A stretch of DNA of 64,000 bases, taken from assembly GCA_951213105.1 (NCBI GenBank), contig OX578134.1:142956450-143020449 (forward strand), in the 5' to 3' direction. The translations under genes and the position numbers were made by a program. Shown piece after piece: positions 1-11,702 of the stretch (positions are counted from its first letter, which is position 1; each line of letters starts with the position of its first letter). The notes below the pieces were generated by a model that was not told the origin of the DNA, did not search any database, and saw nothing but the letters and a program-made list of their open reading frames with translations. This DNA is from Amaurobius ferox (taxonomy: Eukaryota > Arthropoda > Arachnida > Araneae > Amaurobiidae).

Positions 1-537
1 CAATAAATTGAGAAAAAAAAAATAATGTAGTCTTTTAAATCCCGGTCAGTGCTTTAAAAAGAGTTGTTAAACTATTGCTTCTCGAAGATTTCATTTTTTG
101 TTTCTATACTTAAAACATTTATTTGAAGTTAATTATTCAAACAGAAATATTAAAATATATATATATATATTATTGAAGCCTTGTGTCTTTGTAATAATAT
201 TTTACTTCTGCGTTTAAAATTGTATTGAAAGTTTTTCTGAAACATAAATATTCAAAGTTATTAGAGAGTATTTTAATTCAAAGTACACCACGGTAGATGC
301 GGATATTGGTCAGGCCGTTTATAATTTTATTTATTACTCTTTCTCTTATAAGAAATTATACGACTTTGACTAGGTTGACATAATTTAATAAATATTCTCT
401 CTAACATGGATCTATCCATATATATATTCTGCGCACATATGTATATTCTGCGAAACAGTCGTCAATGGGTATTATCATAATTTGAAGACCTTAATTCAAT
501 AAATAATTTAAGTTGATTTCAGATTTTAAAATCACTT
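1..537. other. AT-rich non-coding stretch
   Basis: I see no exon, RNA gene or recognisable element here. There is a short (TA)n run near 155-170. It probably belongs to the Dscam gene region downstream of the transmembrane exon: an intron leading to cytoplasmic exons outside the window. Confidence 0.5.
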
Positions 538-1312
538 TTACTTTCCCTGCAATACATGGTAATGTATAGGGAAAGTATTGGAATCATGCCGAAAATCACA
601 ACTCGAGTTTTCGACGGATCTACACGTTTCGAGACCTCTAGAATACGAAAAAACCATTTTTAGCGTGACGTATGTGTGTGTGTCTGTCTGTGTGTCTGTC
701 TGTCTGTCTGTCTGTCTGTGCAGATTTTGTATCCACTCTAACTAAAAAACTAATGGACCGAATTTCACAAAATTTTGTAGGTAAGTCACTTGTGGGCAGG
801 GCTGGTGCTGATTAGTTTTGGGTACGATTCGGAATAAAAAAACCCGCCTTTTTTTGCGAAATGGCCCGCAAAAGCTTGTATCCACTCTAGCTGAAAAACT
901 AATGAACCGAATTTCACAAAATTCGGTAGATAAGTCACTTATAGGTCACCCTGGTGCTGATTAGATTTTGGTACGATTCAAAAAATAATAACCTGCCTTT
1001 TTTTGTAGAATGGCCCGCAAAAATTTCCAAAATCTAAACTAAAGAGCTACGTATGCTCAAATATATCCATTAAATGCTTGTTTAGTGCGTAACTTTTAAC
1101 GAAGAAAAGAATAAGATCAACCCCATTACACTAGGACTAGCCGTTCTCGAGATATATTAGTTTTTGTCGTATTTTTCCACCCCACCTTTGAAAATAAGTC
1201 CAGTTTTCAAATGAGAACGAAAATTGAATTAAAAGTGAATTACATTTAATTGAAATAAATAGAACGTGGATATAAGTCTGCAGGGAAAGTCATGTGCTGC
1301 CCACATCAGATT
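538..1312 (+). mobile_element. Hairpin/microsatellite element, family 2, copy A
   Basis: The element opens with a hairpin at 540-576. ACTTTCCCT pairs with AGGGAAAGT and an inner ATACAT pairs with ATGTAT around a GGTA loop. About 100 bp further in lies a GT-rich then (CTGT)n microsatellite (672-720). It closes near GGAAAGTCATGTGCTGCCC, where ATGTG/CACAT can form a small hairpin before CAGATTTTT. No coding capacity is visible. The same sequence follows immediately as copy B and recurs at 47.7-48.55 kb. A terminal hairpin plus GTCT-type microsatellite resembles Helentron-derived non-autonomous elements (DINE/HINE type); that assignment is inference. Confidence 0.75.
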
Positions 1313-2111
1313 TTTTACTTTTCCTGCAATACATGGTAACGTATAGGGAAAGTATTGGAATCATGCCGAAAATCACAACTCGAGTTTTCGACGGATCTAC
1401 ACGTTTCGAGACCTCTAGAATACGTAAAAACTATTTTTATCGTGTCGTCTGTGTGTGTGTCTGTGTGTCTGTCTGTGTGTCTATGTGTCTGTGTGTCTGT
1501 GTGTCTGTCTGTCTGTCTGTGCAGATTTTGTATCCACTCTAACTAAAAAACTAATGGACTGAATTTCATAAAATTTGGCAGGTAAGTTACTTGTGAGTGA
1601 GTCTGGTGCTGATTAGTTTTGGGTACGATTCGGAATAAAAGAACCCGCCTTTTTTTGCGAAATGGCCCGCAAAAACTTTTATCCACTCTAACTGAAAAAC
1701 TGATGGACCGAATTTCACAAAATTCGGTAGATGAGTCACTTGTAGGTTACCTTGGTGCTGATTAGATTTTGGTATGATTCGGAAAAAAATGACCTGCCTT
1801 ATTTTGCAAAATGTCCTGCAAAAATCATCCAAATCTAAACTAAAGAACTGGGTATACTCAAATATATCCATTAAATGCTGATTTAATACGTAATTTTTAA
1901 CGACGAAAAGAATAAGACCAACCCCATTACACTAGGACTAGCCGTTCTCGAGATATTTTAGTTTTCGTACTTTCCCTACGCCACCTTTGAAAATAAGCCC
2001 GGTTACCGAATGAGAACGAAAATTGAATTAAAAGTGAAATAAATTTAGTTAAAATAAAGAGAACGTTAATATAAGTCTGCAGGGAAAGTCATCTGCTGCC
2101 CACATCAGATT
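1313..2111 (+). mobile_element. Hairpin/microsatellite element, family 2, copy B (tandem)
   Basis: This is a second copy in direct orientation, beginning exactly where copy A ends. The opening hairpin, the GT/CTGT microsatellite (about 1450-1520), the paired 'ATCCACTCTAACT' subrepeats and the closing GGAAAGTCAT...CACATCAGA block are all present, with scattered substitutions and small indels. Apparent open frames across the microsatellite (for example 1294-1546) are repeat artefacts. Confidence 0.75.
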
Positions 2112-2731
2112 TTTTTAATATGATGTATAGAATCGATAGATATAAATTGACTGGCTTGCTATGAATTTAATACTAATGACCGCAAGAGCATAATTGAGGT
2201 TAACTGCGAAGTGTCAACAAGTCCCGCATCACAAAGTTTCTGAAAATTGAGGTATATTGAAATTCCATATTGCAAGCGCAACTTAGGTCGATTTTGTTAA
2301 AATTCAGTCTAACAAAAGCGATTACCAAAACAGTAAAAATAACATAGTTTCAAAATAAGAAGAGCGTTTTTGAATTAACATGCATCGGTGTTAAAACTGA
2401 TGCCACCAAATTTACTTTAATATAGTACAGTTTTAAAGTTATGCCAAAAATATATACATACAAAGCTTTTCAAGTAGTCTTACACACTTTTGATTGTGAA
2501 AATGTTAATAAAACGAACTAACGGGTGGCACTAGCTTTTAACTTGCAGGATATATGTATATCAGGTTGGGCATGCCAATGATTTTAATTTTAATAAAAAT
2601 GTATGTGTGGAATCTGATAGGTAAACGTTCAAGACCGCTGGGGCATAAGGTCCTGACAATATGGATAATAAATATACTTGCTAGCAAGCGGTCTATTAAT
2701 CAGAGACCGATACCGATAATCAACAACTTAC
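2112..2731. other. Non-coding, Dscam intron 3' of the TM exon
   Basis: Reading the minus strand I find no further Dscam exon and no recognisable repeat. The splice donor GTAAGT of the transmembrane exon lies at its upper edge (2726-2731). Confidence 0.5.
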
Positions 2732-2917
2732 AGACACCTTGGGATCGGCATTCTGATGTAGAATCTTTTCTCCTCAATACCATCACAACAGCGACGACTA
2801 CTGTAATAACAATGACGACAACAATGGCACAGACGATTGGCACAAACACAGCAGGATCTCGCAGTATGGAGAAGGGACCTGACGCTGAAGATGTTGAAGC
2901 AAGAGGTGGAACAGTCG
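2732..2917 (-). CDS. Dscam: Dscam-family receptor, transmembrane exon
   Basis: This 186-nt exon has an acceptor TTTTAG just before 2917 and a donor GTAAGT just after 2732, and is phase 1-1. Its frame begins TVPPLASTSSASGPF, a short Ser/Thr/Pro-rich stalk. Then come about 23 strongly hydrophobic residues, including FVPIVCAIVVVIVITVVVAV, and a basic stop-transfer RRK. This is the single membrane span of a type I receptor. The preceding exon (5226-5519) ends with one leftover G that completes a codon with the first CG here, giving ...LSGATVPPL. A membrane span directly after the last FnIII domain matches Dscam. An alternative donor (GTGTCT, a few bases earlier) is also phase 1 but weaker. The exon has no early Met, so simple ORF searches miss it. 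The opposite-strand ORF over it (2554-2928) is a shadow. Confidence 0.85.
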
Positions 2918-3479
2918 CTAAAACATAAAACCATATACTTGTAGCAAATATATATATATATATATACTTTTATACATTTCTTCTAATAATAATGAAACTT
3001 AAAATTTAATAAAATGGCAGTAGCATTGAGGTTGCCGGCCTGTCGGCAACAATATGTATAGTAAATTTCTAAATTGTCTTAGCAAAGAAAACAATGCAGA
3101 ACTTAATCAATTCCTAAATTCATATGTATCGGCGTCGTTAGATTATTCTACATATGCACGTATTTTTAAATTTCCTTAAGGTAAATTTTCTTATATTAGA
3201 ATAGTATTTCAGCTTTTTTATTGGTCACACAAATTCTAAACTTAAAGTTCATATATATGTCGGCACATATAACTTAGTAATTAATTTAATTATATTTTGA
3301 ACTTATTGAAGCATCTAGTAAATCTGTTATCTAGTAAATTAGAGAATAAACTAGCTAATAAAAATAATTTGGAGAATAAATTCATCATGTTTATTCGAAT
3401 GAAACACGAATCAAGACGGTTTCATTTCCTTCCATTTGTAGTAAAACAGTCTAATGTTAACTACTAATATGTACCAAAT

Positions 3480-3510
<31 letters not shown>

Positions 3511-5225
3511 TATGGATATTATTAATGGATTACATTTATAGAATATAAATTTACCTAAAATAGAAGTTATTTGATTTGAAAAAAAAAATCAGAAGTTTCG
3601 CTTTTAGATTTTATTTCGCACTCAATCTTGAAAAATAAAACTGAAAAAAATAAATATGGAATATTTGAACATAACCTTATTTGCGAATGAAATTGACAAG
3701 TATCATAATATTTTGTTATGGGAAACTCCAATAAAATAAATCTAAAGAATATATTTGAACATAAAAATTGCCACTGTAAGACGCTTTAAATGGCTTGATG
3801 TTTTCTCAAAGCTCTGCAAAATGTATTAACATCCGTCTGCTTTCTTTGGAACAAGACGTAAAGAGAACATTTTATTGGGATTGCTCTAAGCCATAGCCAA
3901 AATAATACAATAAAATGCTTTCAAAGTCATTGAATTCAAATATTAGATTCCAGCCTTTTGCATATTATAGGTTTACATTCATAGTAAACAGGATTCTGTG
4001 TTGAGAATAGAAACGTTTGAAGAGTTTAAAAGTCAGTCATAAATCAAAGTTTTGTTATAGAAGATTCCTGTATAATTTGAATTTTATGTATATTTACACA
4101 TTCACACAAGAAATTGGTGTTAAAATGTCGTCATGTTAAAATGTAAAGGAAACAAACTGGTCCAACTGCAACATAAATAATCTCTAGTTATAAATATTGT
4201 ATAAATCACAGACCCAATACATTCCGTTTTCAAAGCCCTTACTTGTTTGTATGTTCTTCTGTGAGATTTGGTTTAAAAGAACATTTATTGCCATATATTT
4301 ATGCTAGATATACTTTCAATAATTGTAATTTCTGAAGAATAAAAGCACGTATTTAAAAAGCCGAATTTTTGTATGTACTGAATACATTGAAGGCTTCAGA
4401 TGATTAGAAATAGGTACAATTTTTTTATTACTGGTTTAAAGATATCTACTAATTGTAAAATAAATTTGTTTCGTCCAACTTTCTATTGCTGCTAGGTTTT
4501 TCAACTTAATAAATTCTTTTAAATCATTCTTTTATCTTATACGTGATGAAATGTATTGTTAATATCGTAAAGAATGAAATTCTGTAAAATTTTAGGTATT
4601 TACTTGTGTTATGAAATTCTTTAAAATGAAAATAAAAGTATAAGATTTCTTAAAAATCCCTATAAAATAAGCTCTACCATTACTGTGTACACCATTTATT
4701 TATGTTCCCCATTCCTAAAAGATTTCATTCAGTTACAATTAAAGGTTATTTTACGCCTTCCGTATATTCTAGATGTGGTATCAATAACTGGAATCCGAAA
4801 ACACATTATTTTGAAAAACAAGCATCATAAAATACTTGCAATAAAATAACACTTTAAATAACGGACAAGAGTAATATTTCTTGTAAATGTCATATTAAAA
4901 ATAAGCATTGCAATAAATTATTATTTCAAAATAAATATAAATGTCTATCTTAAGAAATGAGAAATTTGAACGAGTTGAAAAAGCTGGCAAAAATATAGTA
5001 CAGTAGAGCTACCTAGAGGGTTCAACTAGGGTACAGTAGAGCCTCCTAAATGGTGTCCGATATAATAACGCAACTAGGTGGGACGGCTATACTGGAATCT
5101 GCCGTTTAGCCATTTCAAGTTTGGCCGCCATAAATATGTGCTGTTTTTGGAGTTCATGTCCATAGTTGTATTGGAGAAAAACTTCCGAATGATTTTTAAA
5201 ACTTATTTCTATTTTCTCAACTCAC
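2918..5225 (-). other. Dscam intron
   Basis: This 2.3-kb AT-rich intron lies between the last FnIII exon and the transmembrane exon. It has (TA)n runs at about 2948-2966 and 3481-3510. I recognise nothing else. Confidence 0.7.
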
Positions 5226-5519
5226 CTCCTGATAGTGTCATAGTAGCAAACACATACTCCGCCTCTGTAGAATCAGCATCATTATGTGCAGCCATCAACA
5301 GATCATACCAAGTACCAGCTGATAAATCACTAAGAGTTACAGTAGATTGAGCAGGTGCTATATTGGAAGACTGGAGTATCCACTCTTTTTGCAACTTTGG
5401 TTTATATCGAACTTCAAAATATAGAATTGGACAACCACCGTCATTCCACGATGAAAGTCGTATAACAGAAAAAGTAGAATTTATCAGAAGAAGAGATGAT
5501 TTATCAGGAGCTTGAGGTG
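5226..5519 (-). CDS. Dscam: Dscam-family receptor, last FnIII-domain exon
   Basis: This 294-nt phase 1-1 exon is flanked by a T-rich acceptor (TTTTTTTTTCTAAAG) and donor GTGAGT. It encodes one complete fibronectin type III domain: APQAPDK at the linker, a central Trp in SSWNDGGCPILYFEVRYKP (A-C strands), then LSAGTWYDLLMAAHNDADST, the F-G strand region, ending FATMTLSGG. The GGCPI.YF.V.YK and TWY.L...AHN blocks are characteristic of the membrane-proximal FnIII domain of Dscam. The exon joins in frame to 24928-25116 upstream and to the transmembrane exon downstream. Dscam proteins are homophilic adhesion receptors for neurite self-avoidance and, in arthropods, immunity. The Met-initiated ORF reaching 5580 reads into the intron and is not the real start. 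A shortened chelicerate Dscam (sDscam) is possible instead of full-length Dscam. Confidence 0.9.
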
Positions 5520-7084
5520 CTTTAGAAAAAAAAACAGAAAACATTAATAAAACTATATATACCGATGGTATAATATACATATGTAAACATTATACATAAT
5601 TGAGTATATATCTATATCTATGTACATGTACCTAAAATAATATGTATACAATGATATATGATAATTTAAGTAGTTAGTGATTATCATGTAGCCAAAAGAT
5701 GAATACATTTCTAAACGCAAAGCGCACCATGCATTTGAATTATATACTAAAAAAGTCCATAAAAATCAACAGCCCTACATATAAATATCATCTAACTGCA
5801 AGATCTATCAAGCAATTTGCAGTATAAAAATAGACAACCAGGTTTCCTGTAGGATGAAAAATTCAGCAGCCTGTTAAGAAGCAAAAATTTGTTAGTTAAA
5901 TAAAGTATCTAATAACATAAAGTGTTTTTAGTCGATGTTTGCAGCCTGCAGGGGGGTGAACCATTTGGCTACAGGGGTTCCTTGCAGTAATCTATTATTA
6001 GATGTAGATTAGAAATCCATTGTTAGATGTTAGATTAAAAAGTAATCTATTGGTAAAATATATACAAATGATCTGAAGAGTACATGGTCTTCAAAGAATT
6101 TTTACACCGCGGCTAATCTTTCATTTTGATATTGCTTTTTGCTCAGCGCAAACGTATCACAGCAGATTGATTGGAAATTATTGATCTATTATTGATCTGT
6201 CCTCTTAGTATAATTTGAGTAGGTATAACCATAGATTTCATTATCTCAATGCATTCAATGAGTTTTTCATACATATTTAAGTAATTGCTGAACTATACAA
6301 TTTTTCTTTTATTTATAAATCTATAAGTATAATGCAGCAAAATTAAAGGCCCCTTGCCATGGAAATAGTTAAATTTCCGAGGTAAGTATATAAATTAACT
6401 GATGTTCTGTATCTCATTTAACTCTTATCAAACTTTCTCGCATACAAATGCATTAACACTTCCAAATATTTCTATTTTGTTAACAAACGTATGCATGGGC
6501 CGTGGGGAATAAAATATAAAATTTTTATGACTTGCTATAAAATCGGTTTAATTTTTGTCCTGCGTGCAATCTGACTTTTCCTAACAATGAACGAAGAAAG
6601 TTATGGATCTCAGAAGTTGATAATGAAACAACTTATACATGAAAATATTTTTAGGGTTACGATAAAAATATTTTTAGGTATCATAAATTTTTAAGTATGA
6701 AACATTGCTTTCCACCTACATATTGATTTTTTTACATATTTTCTTTAAAATAAATTGCTCTTATCTAAAAGAAAAATTAGATAAGTTACGAATATGACTT
6801 AATAATTATCATTTATATAAATATATTATTTATTTTTAAAACTCTTAATTCGAAATCAAAGATGTTCACAACGGACCAATCAGTCAAAAATTTAAGTTCG
6901 AACTTTTGGCTCCGTCACGATGCATTTCTTATTCATTTCGCTATGTATATGAGGAAAGCATTAATGAAAATGCACATGTTTTCTGTTTACTCCTTCAGTG
7001 TTCTAACGATTTCTTTCAAATGTCGTTTTAAATATGTAGCATTTACGTGCCATATAGTTCTTCAGAGTACACTTAGACGATAAG
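5520..7084 (-). other. Dscam intron, no element recognised
   Basis: This is the 3' part of the 19.4-kb intron between the two FnIII exons. It is AT-rich, with a few AGATTA-type simple repeats near 5990-6060, and otherwise featureless to me. Confidence 0.6.
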
Positions 7085-7545
7085 AGCTTGCAATTTTGTC
7101 CCTCAACGGTAAAGTGTCAGCTGGCCAGTTTGGATATCCTGGGTTCGATTCCAGGTTGGTGAAGCAAGGCTTTTTACAATGGCGCCCGAACAAACCAACC
7201 CTGTAGGTTAGTGCAAAGACGTCGGAAGCCTGATTGTGACCTTAGAACGACTACTACGGATTTAGTGGACTCTGGAAGATAGAGCGCCGATTTCAAATTG
7301 AGAGGATAACGACCACGAAGGATAAGAAGCTGGGTAAAAGTAGTAGTAGCAGGAGGCTAATCTGAGGTAAAAATAGCAGGAGGTGATCAGTCAGATTATC
7401 AGGTGCCCGCCAATCTGACATTAGAGGGTGAAGAATGCAGCTTGCAATTTCGTCCCAGTAGCTCAACGGTATAGCATCGGCTGGCCAGTTCGGAGATCCA
7501 GGGTTCGATTCCTGGTTGATGCAGCAAGGTTCTTTACAGTTTAAC
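7085..7545 (+). mobile_element. tRNA-derived SINE, family A (dimer-like)
   Basis: Two tRNA-like heads lie about 350 bp apart (7089-7170 and 7437-7520). Each has a box-A-like GCTCAACGGTATAGC and a consensus box B (GGTTCGATTCC). The second head is the better preserved. Between them lies a shared body with AGTAGTAGTAGC and the CAATCTGACATTAGAGGG segment. The same body recurs in reverse at 12487-12990. The arrangement suggests a head-body-head dimer or a second insertion into the tail. Confidence 0.75.
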
Positions 7546-8508
7546 AATCCATACAATATAATAGTTATGTTCTGTTACTTATAGGATTCATGCATTTCAA
7601 ATCATGCATATTTTTCCTCCGAGTACTGTTCATATGTTTGCCTAGTTGCATCAGTAGTTGCATTATTTTTATTGCATGTTATAACCCTAACCATTAGGCA
7701 TGAAAAACATGTTTATGTTACATGCTAGAAAACCCTTGTAAAGCTAAAGATTCATTTATACTTGTGAAACTTACGCACTGGTGGTAGGTATTACACTTGT
7801 CAGTCGCATGTTTCATTAAGATTCAAGTAGAGTAGGCAACTGTGTAATGTAGAACATACCTCCAATCTGTGTGCATAGGGCAATGTGCTTGGATACATGA
7901 GGGCGCAACTGAATTCCGTAAGCAGGTATTCGTAACAAGGGGATAAGTGCAACATGCTTTTACGGTTGTGAAGATGACCATACTATCTAGAAATCTTTAC
8001 ATCTACAACTCAGCCTTTCTTATTAAAATATAGATGACAGAGTGATCTAATGAAACGGATGTTAAAAGATATTTTGGTTACCGATAAAGCTTATATATCC
8101 AGGTAAAAACTGAATAAGCTATACAGCTGCAGCAAAGAAATGACATACTGATTGAGGTTTACGTAGATGAATGTGCTGTGTGTGTAGAAGCATAGCTGAA
8201 TAAACAGCAATTAGGTAAGGCACACAAATGTATATGCAATTAAAAAAGCACATTTTATCTACACAATTCAACTGGAGGTTGATAACCCTCTGCATATTTG
8301 TGTAAGTTCCTGTACACTTTCCACGCATGTAACATACACGTCTCTGCTTAATGCAGGCGCATGCCACATTCTGTTTACACCCGAAAAGAAACACTCACGA
8401 TTTTCTGCATAAAAAGTATTTCACGCGTCATTAAAATATAGGACCCGAATTTCGTCCCCGCAAATGATTCCTCACATTTATCTTTATCAGCATGTATGAT
8501 TGATATGA

Positions 8509-8539
<31 letters not shown>

Positions 8540-9966
8540 ACTGGTTCATCGCTAGATTGCTTTAAAATCTTCTAGTAGAAAATTATAATAGTTCATAGTT
8601 ATAAAATGAATGTCCAAAAATCTTGGATGTTGTTAAGTGGCGACACTAGTTTGGTCAGACATACGCACGTACCTGTATATGGACGTTTATAAACATACTG
8701 GCGGAATGCAAAACCTTTCAAAATTGCATACTTCTACTTAAACATTCTTGCAATAGTTGAGTGTTTCTAATGCGCTCAAAAAGTTGCGTAGGTGTAAATT
8801 AAATTTTAATAGATACCCAGCAGGCATTGCGATGGTAGCAAACGCGTTCTGAAACTTAACGCTACATCAAAACATCAATGTACATAGATAGTTAGTAATT
8901 AGAGATGTTAATGTATAGAAAATTTTATAAGTACTTTCTTATAATTCCATAAACTTGATCAGTTTTCTCTTTGTACAGTGTTTTCCGAAAATGCGATGTT
9001 CTATAAAAATGTATAAAAGGTTCAGCTAAACATTTAGACATTTTTACATCTGAAGCATTTTCCATTTTTATGCCGAATTTAAAATATAAAGGCAGTAAGT
9101 TTAAACTAAAAGTATTTATCGGTATTACACAGAGTTATACTCATTTAAAACGAAACACATTCTAAAATTCCTTGCAATAATTTTCCACATAAAACTGCAG
9201 AATTTCGTATTTTACTTTGTAAACTGGGATATGCTTGTAATTTAGATAACATTTGTAATTGGAAAAAAAAAACTTTATGTCAAAATAAACTAATTTAAAT
9301 GTTTTTGAATAACGAAATTCGAGCATTGTTCTGCTCATTACCATTTTCTATGCATTGGAAATAAGAAAAAAATGAGAAAGAAAGAACTTTTTTTGAGCAT
9401 CTGCAGTATTGATCCACCATTTTAAGTCGTGAGTATCTTAGTTAAAAAAAAAGGAAGACACATAGTTCAGCAAACATTCTTAAAATATCTGAATATATTT
9501 GAAACAGCGCACAGTAAAATGCTAGCGGTGGCTAGAAAATGTTGTTTAGTGTAAGTTTAAAATACAAGTTTAGAATAGCACATAATGTAGGTTAATAGTA
9601 CATTTTTTTAAATGACGTTAACTAGTAACAATACAGAATTTACAGAGAAGAAAATATACATTTTGAAAGTTTAGAATGTAAATTTAATTAAATGTTTTAT
9701 ATTTATTATATCGTTGACATTTCTCGTAGACATTTTTCGTATCATTTGAGGGATAAAACTAATAGCGTTATTATTATCCATTAAATGATACGAATAAAGC
9801 GAATTGTGGGATTTGTGAGATGATTTGTCATATGGAACTAATAAACCGATTTATCAATAAAAGTCAAGGTCATAATTTGTATGACAATATCGTTTCGCCT
9901 CATTTTATTCTCAAAACATAAAAGTTAATCAAGATTGGTATCACGTCTGCTATCAATACATAAAAA
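7546..9966 (-). other. Dscam intron, no gene
   Basis: No exon or known element is recognised. There is a (TA)n tract at 8514-8539. The small ORFs (8119-8394, 9162-9344) lack any recognisable domain. Confidence 0.6.
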
Positions 9967-10047
9967 TCAAGGACAAAGCGTTTTAAAAAAAGAAAGGTAT
10001 TTTATTTAACACATCCTAAACGACGTACAAAACATATAGTAAAAATT
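9967..10047 (-). repeat. Penelope-like element terminal repeat, arm 1
   Basis: This arm runs from just past the hammerhead ribozyme to TCCTTGATTTTTA (minus strand). It recurs in opposite orientation at 11945-12041, sharing blocks such as TTTAGGATGTGTTAA and GCTTTGTCCTTGATTTT. Inverted or partial terminal repeats (pLTRs) are typical of Penelope-like retroelements. Confidence 0.65.
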
Positions 10048-10089
10048 GCCAGAGCGCTTTCGGACGTATATACGCCCTTCATCAGTGGC
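10048..10089 (-). ncRNA. Hammerhead ribozyme (Penelope-type, short stem III)
   Basis: On the minus strand the core CTGATGA is followed by stem II, a hairpin of GGGCGT with ACGTCC around a small AT loop. Then come GAAA, a 3-bp self-complementary stem III (AGC/GCT) without a loop, and the cleavage dinucleotide UC. Stem I pairs GCCA before the core with TGGC after the cleavage site. All invariant hammerhead positions are present. Hammerheads with a loopless short stem III are known from Penelope-like elements, where they often act as dimers. The adjacent GIY-YIG-like relic supports that context. Confidence 0.8.
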
Positions 10090-10315
10090 TACATGAATAG
10101 TAAAAACATGGAATGTTTATATATAGAGAGACCAGTTTAAAGCAAATTTGCATAAAATATAAAATGATAAGTGAACTTACTAAAAATAATACAAGAAATA
10201 TACACGGAAATTACAAAATAAGTTTAAATGCTTACGAGTTTTAAAATATTACAAGAAAAGAAATAATAAAAATTTTAGTAAAACGTCAAGCATGATATTC
10301 CTGAGAATGGCGTCA
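10090..10315 (-). other. 3' untranslated part of the Penelope-like relic
   Basis: On the minus strand this AT-rich stretch lies between the stop codon of the endonuclease fragment (10316-10318) and the ribozyme. No further structure is recognised. Confidence 0.5.
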
Positions 10316-10402
10316 CTAATAACTTTTAAGAGGTTTGAATTGCATAGAGTCGAGAATGAGTTGCCAAGCATAACGGAAAATTTGAACAGGATCAAAATTA
10401 CA
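10316..10402 (-). pseudogene. Penelope-like element, C-terminal end of the polyprotein
   Basis: The minus-strand frame reads ESICNFDPVQIFRYAWQLI and continues to a stop at 10316. It resembles the extreme C-terminus that follows the GIY-YIG endonuclease in Penelope-like proteins. It is separated from its upstream part (11762-11953) by the insertion at 10403-11761, across which the frame appears to continue. It is a short fragment, so family assignment rests on the combination with the GIY-YIG block and ribozyme. Confidence 0.55.
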
Positions 10403-11671
10403 AATGGATTCACGGTAAATATAAACAAGAAAGATCAATCATGCTTAAAGCATTGATTATGAAACACTTTCCAACTTCAATGCAATTTTATTTAAATATG
10501 TCTACAATGCAATACATTCCTCGGTAATATTTTAAAACTTATCACAATACTACATTAATTTATTATATTGGAAACCTTAAACCCTCATCGAAAAAAAATT
10601 AACTTCATTCAAATGACGGCATTAAAGTATAAATTGCCTGGTTTAAACATTTCTAAAATTTGATACATTCCTCGGTGATAATTTTAGAATTATCATAATA
10701 CTACGATAATTTATTATATTTGAAAACTTCATCGAAAACAACTGAAATTGATTCAAATGACGTCATAAAAAAATAACACGCCTGGCTCTCTCTATAAAAG
10801 CAATATTTCATTCATAAATAATTCCCCCATTCATGTCATTCATCAGAATACTATAATAATTTATTTTATTTAAAGATTAAGACCATGGAGCTACAAATAA
10901 GTTAACTCTATGCTTAAAACTTCATCGAAAAATATCGTCCTTCTCTTTCTACAATCAATGAATACTTCATTCATATCAGCTAAGCAGACTCCATGGACTA
11001 AATGATTTTGTGTTAAAGAATTACAGCGATTCTAATACAACTCATTCTACATATTTTGCTGTTTACATTTTACATAGGTGAAAAATAGGCTTAATAGTAG
11101 AAATAATCATATTTGGATGAGCATTTAAACTGAAATAAATTGTCATTGCGTTGTTTCAGTATGTAGATGCACAGAATTTAGGCAGAAATAAAGTAGTTTT
11201 AGGATGGATACAACACTCAATATGAATTAAAATGAACTTTAAAAATCACGATTTTGACACAAGATGGATGCCATATATCATTTTGAAGTGGGTCATGTGA
11301 TCGTTTCATATCATGGACACGTGATCGCTTCATATAAAAGGTGTTATTATTATTTTAATTTTTATTTAAAAAACTACTGAATATATTTCGCTGAATTTTT
11401 TTTTATATATTTTATGGAACAATTTGAATACTGCCTAAAATTTTCGAAGCAATTTGTGAATTTTAAATCCGCTTAAAAAATGCTTGAAAAATTAGGTCCC
11501 ATAGGGTTCAATGTATTCCATTTTTTCAACCCGGGTTCAATCCAAAACTAATTGGGTGATATTATTCATTTATATTCCCATAGGTCCTATAGACCGTCTG
11601 AACAACATACTAAAATTTCATTTTGATTAAGCCATTTTTACGGCAGTTATCGTGCTAACGGACAGACAGAA

Positions 11672-11702
<31 letters not shown>

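Noticed and set aside
1294..1546. Two overlapping Cys/Val-rich ORFs
   Set aside because: They read through the GT/CTGT microsatellite of a family 2 element and differ between copies. The Val/Cys content is a repeat artefact. 47669-47869 is the same case.
2554..2928. Plus-strand ORF of 124 codons
   Set aside because: It lies antisense to the Dscam transmembrane exon; its Thr-rich part is the complement of the Val/Ile-rich membrane span.
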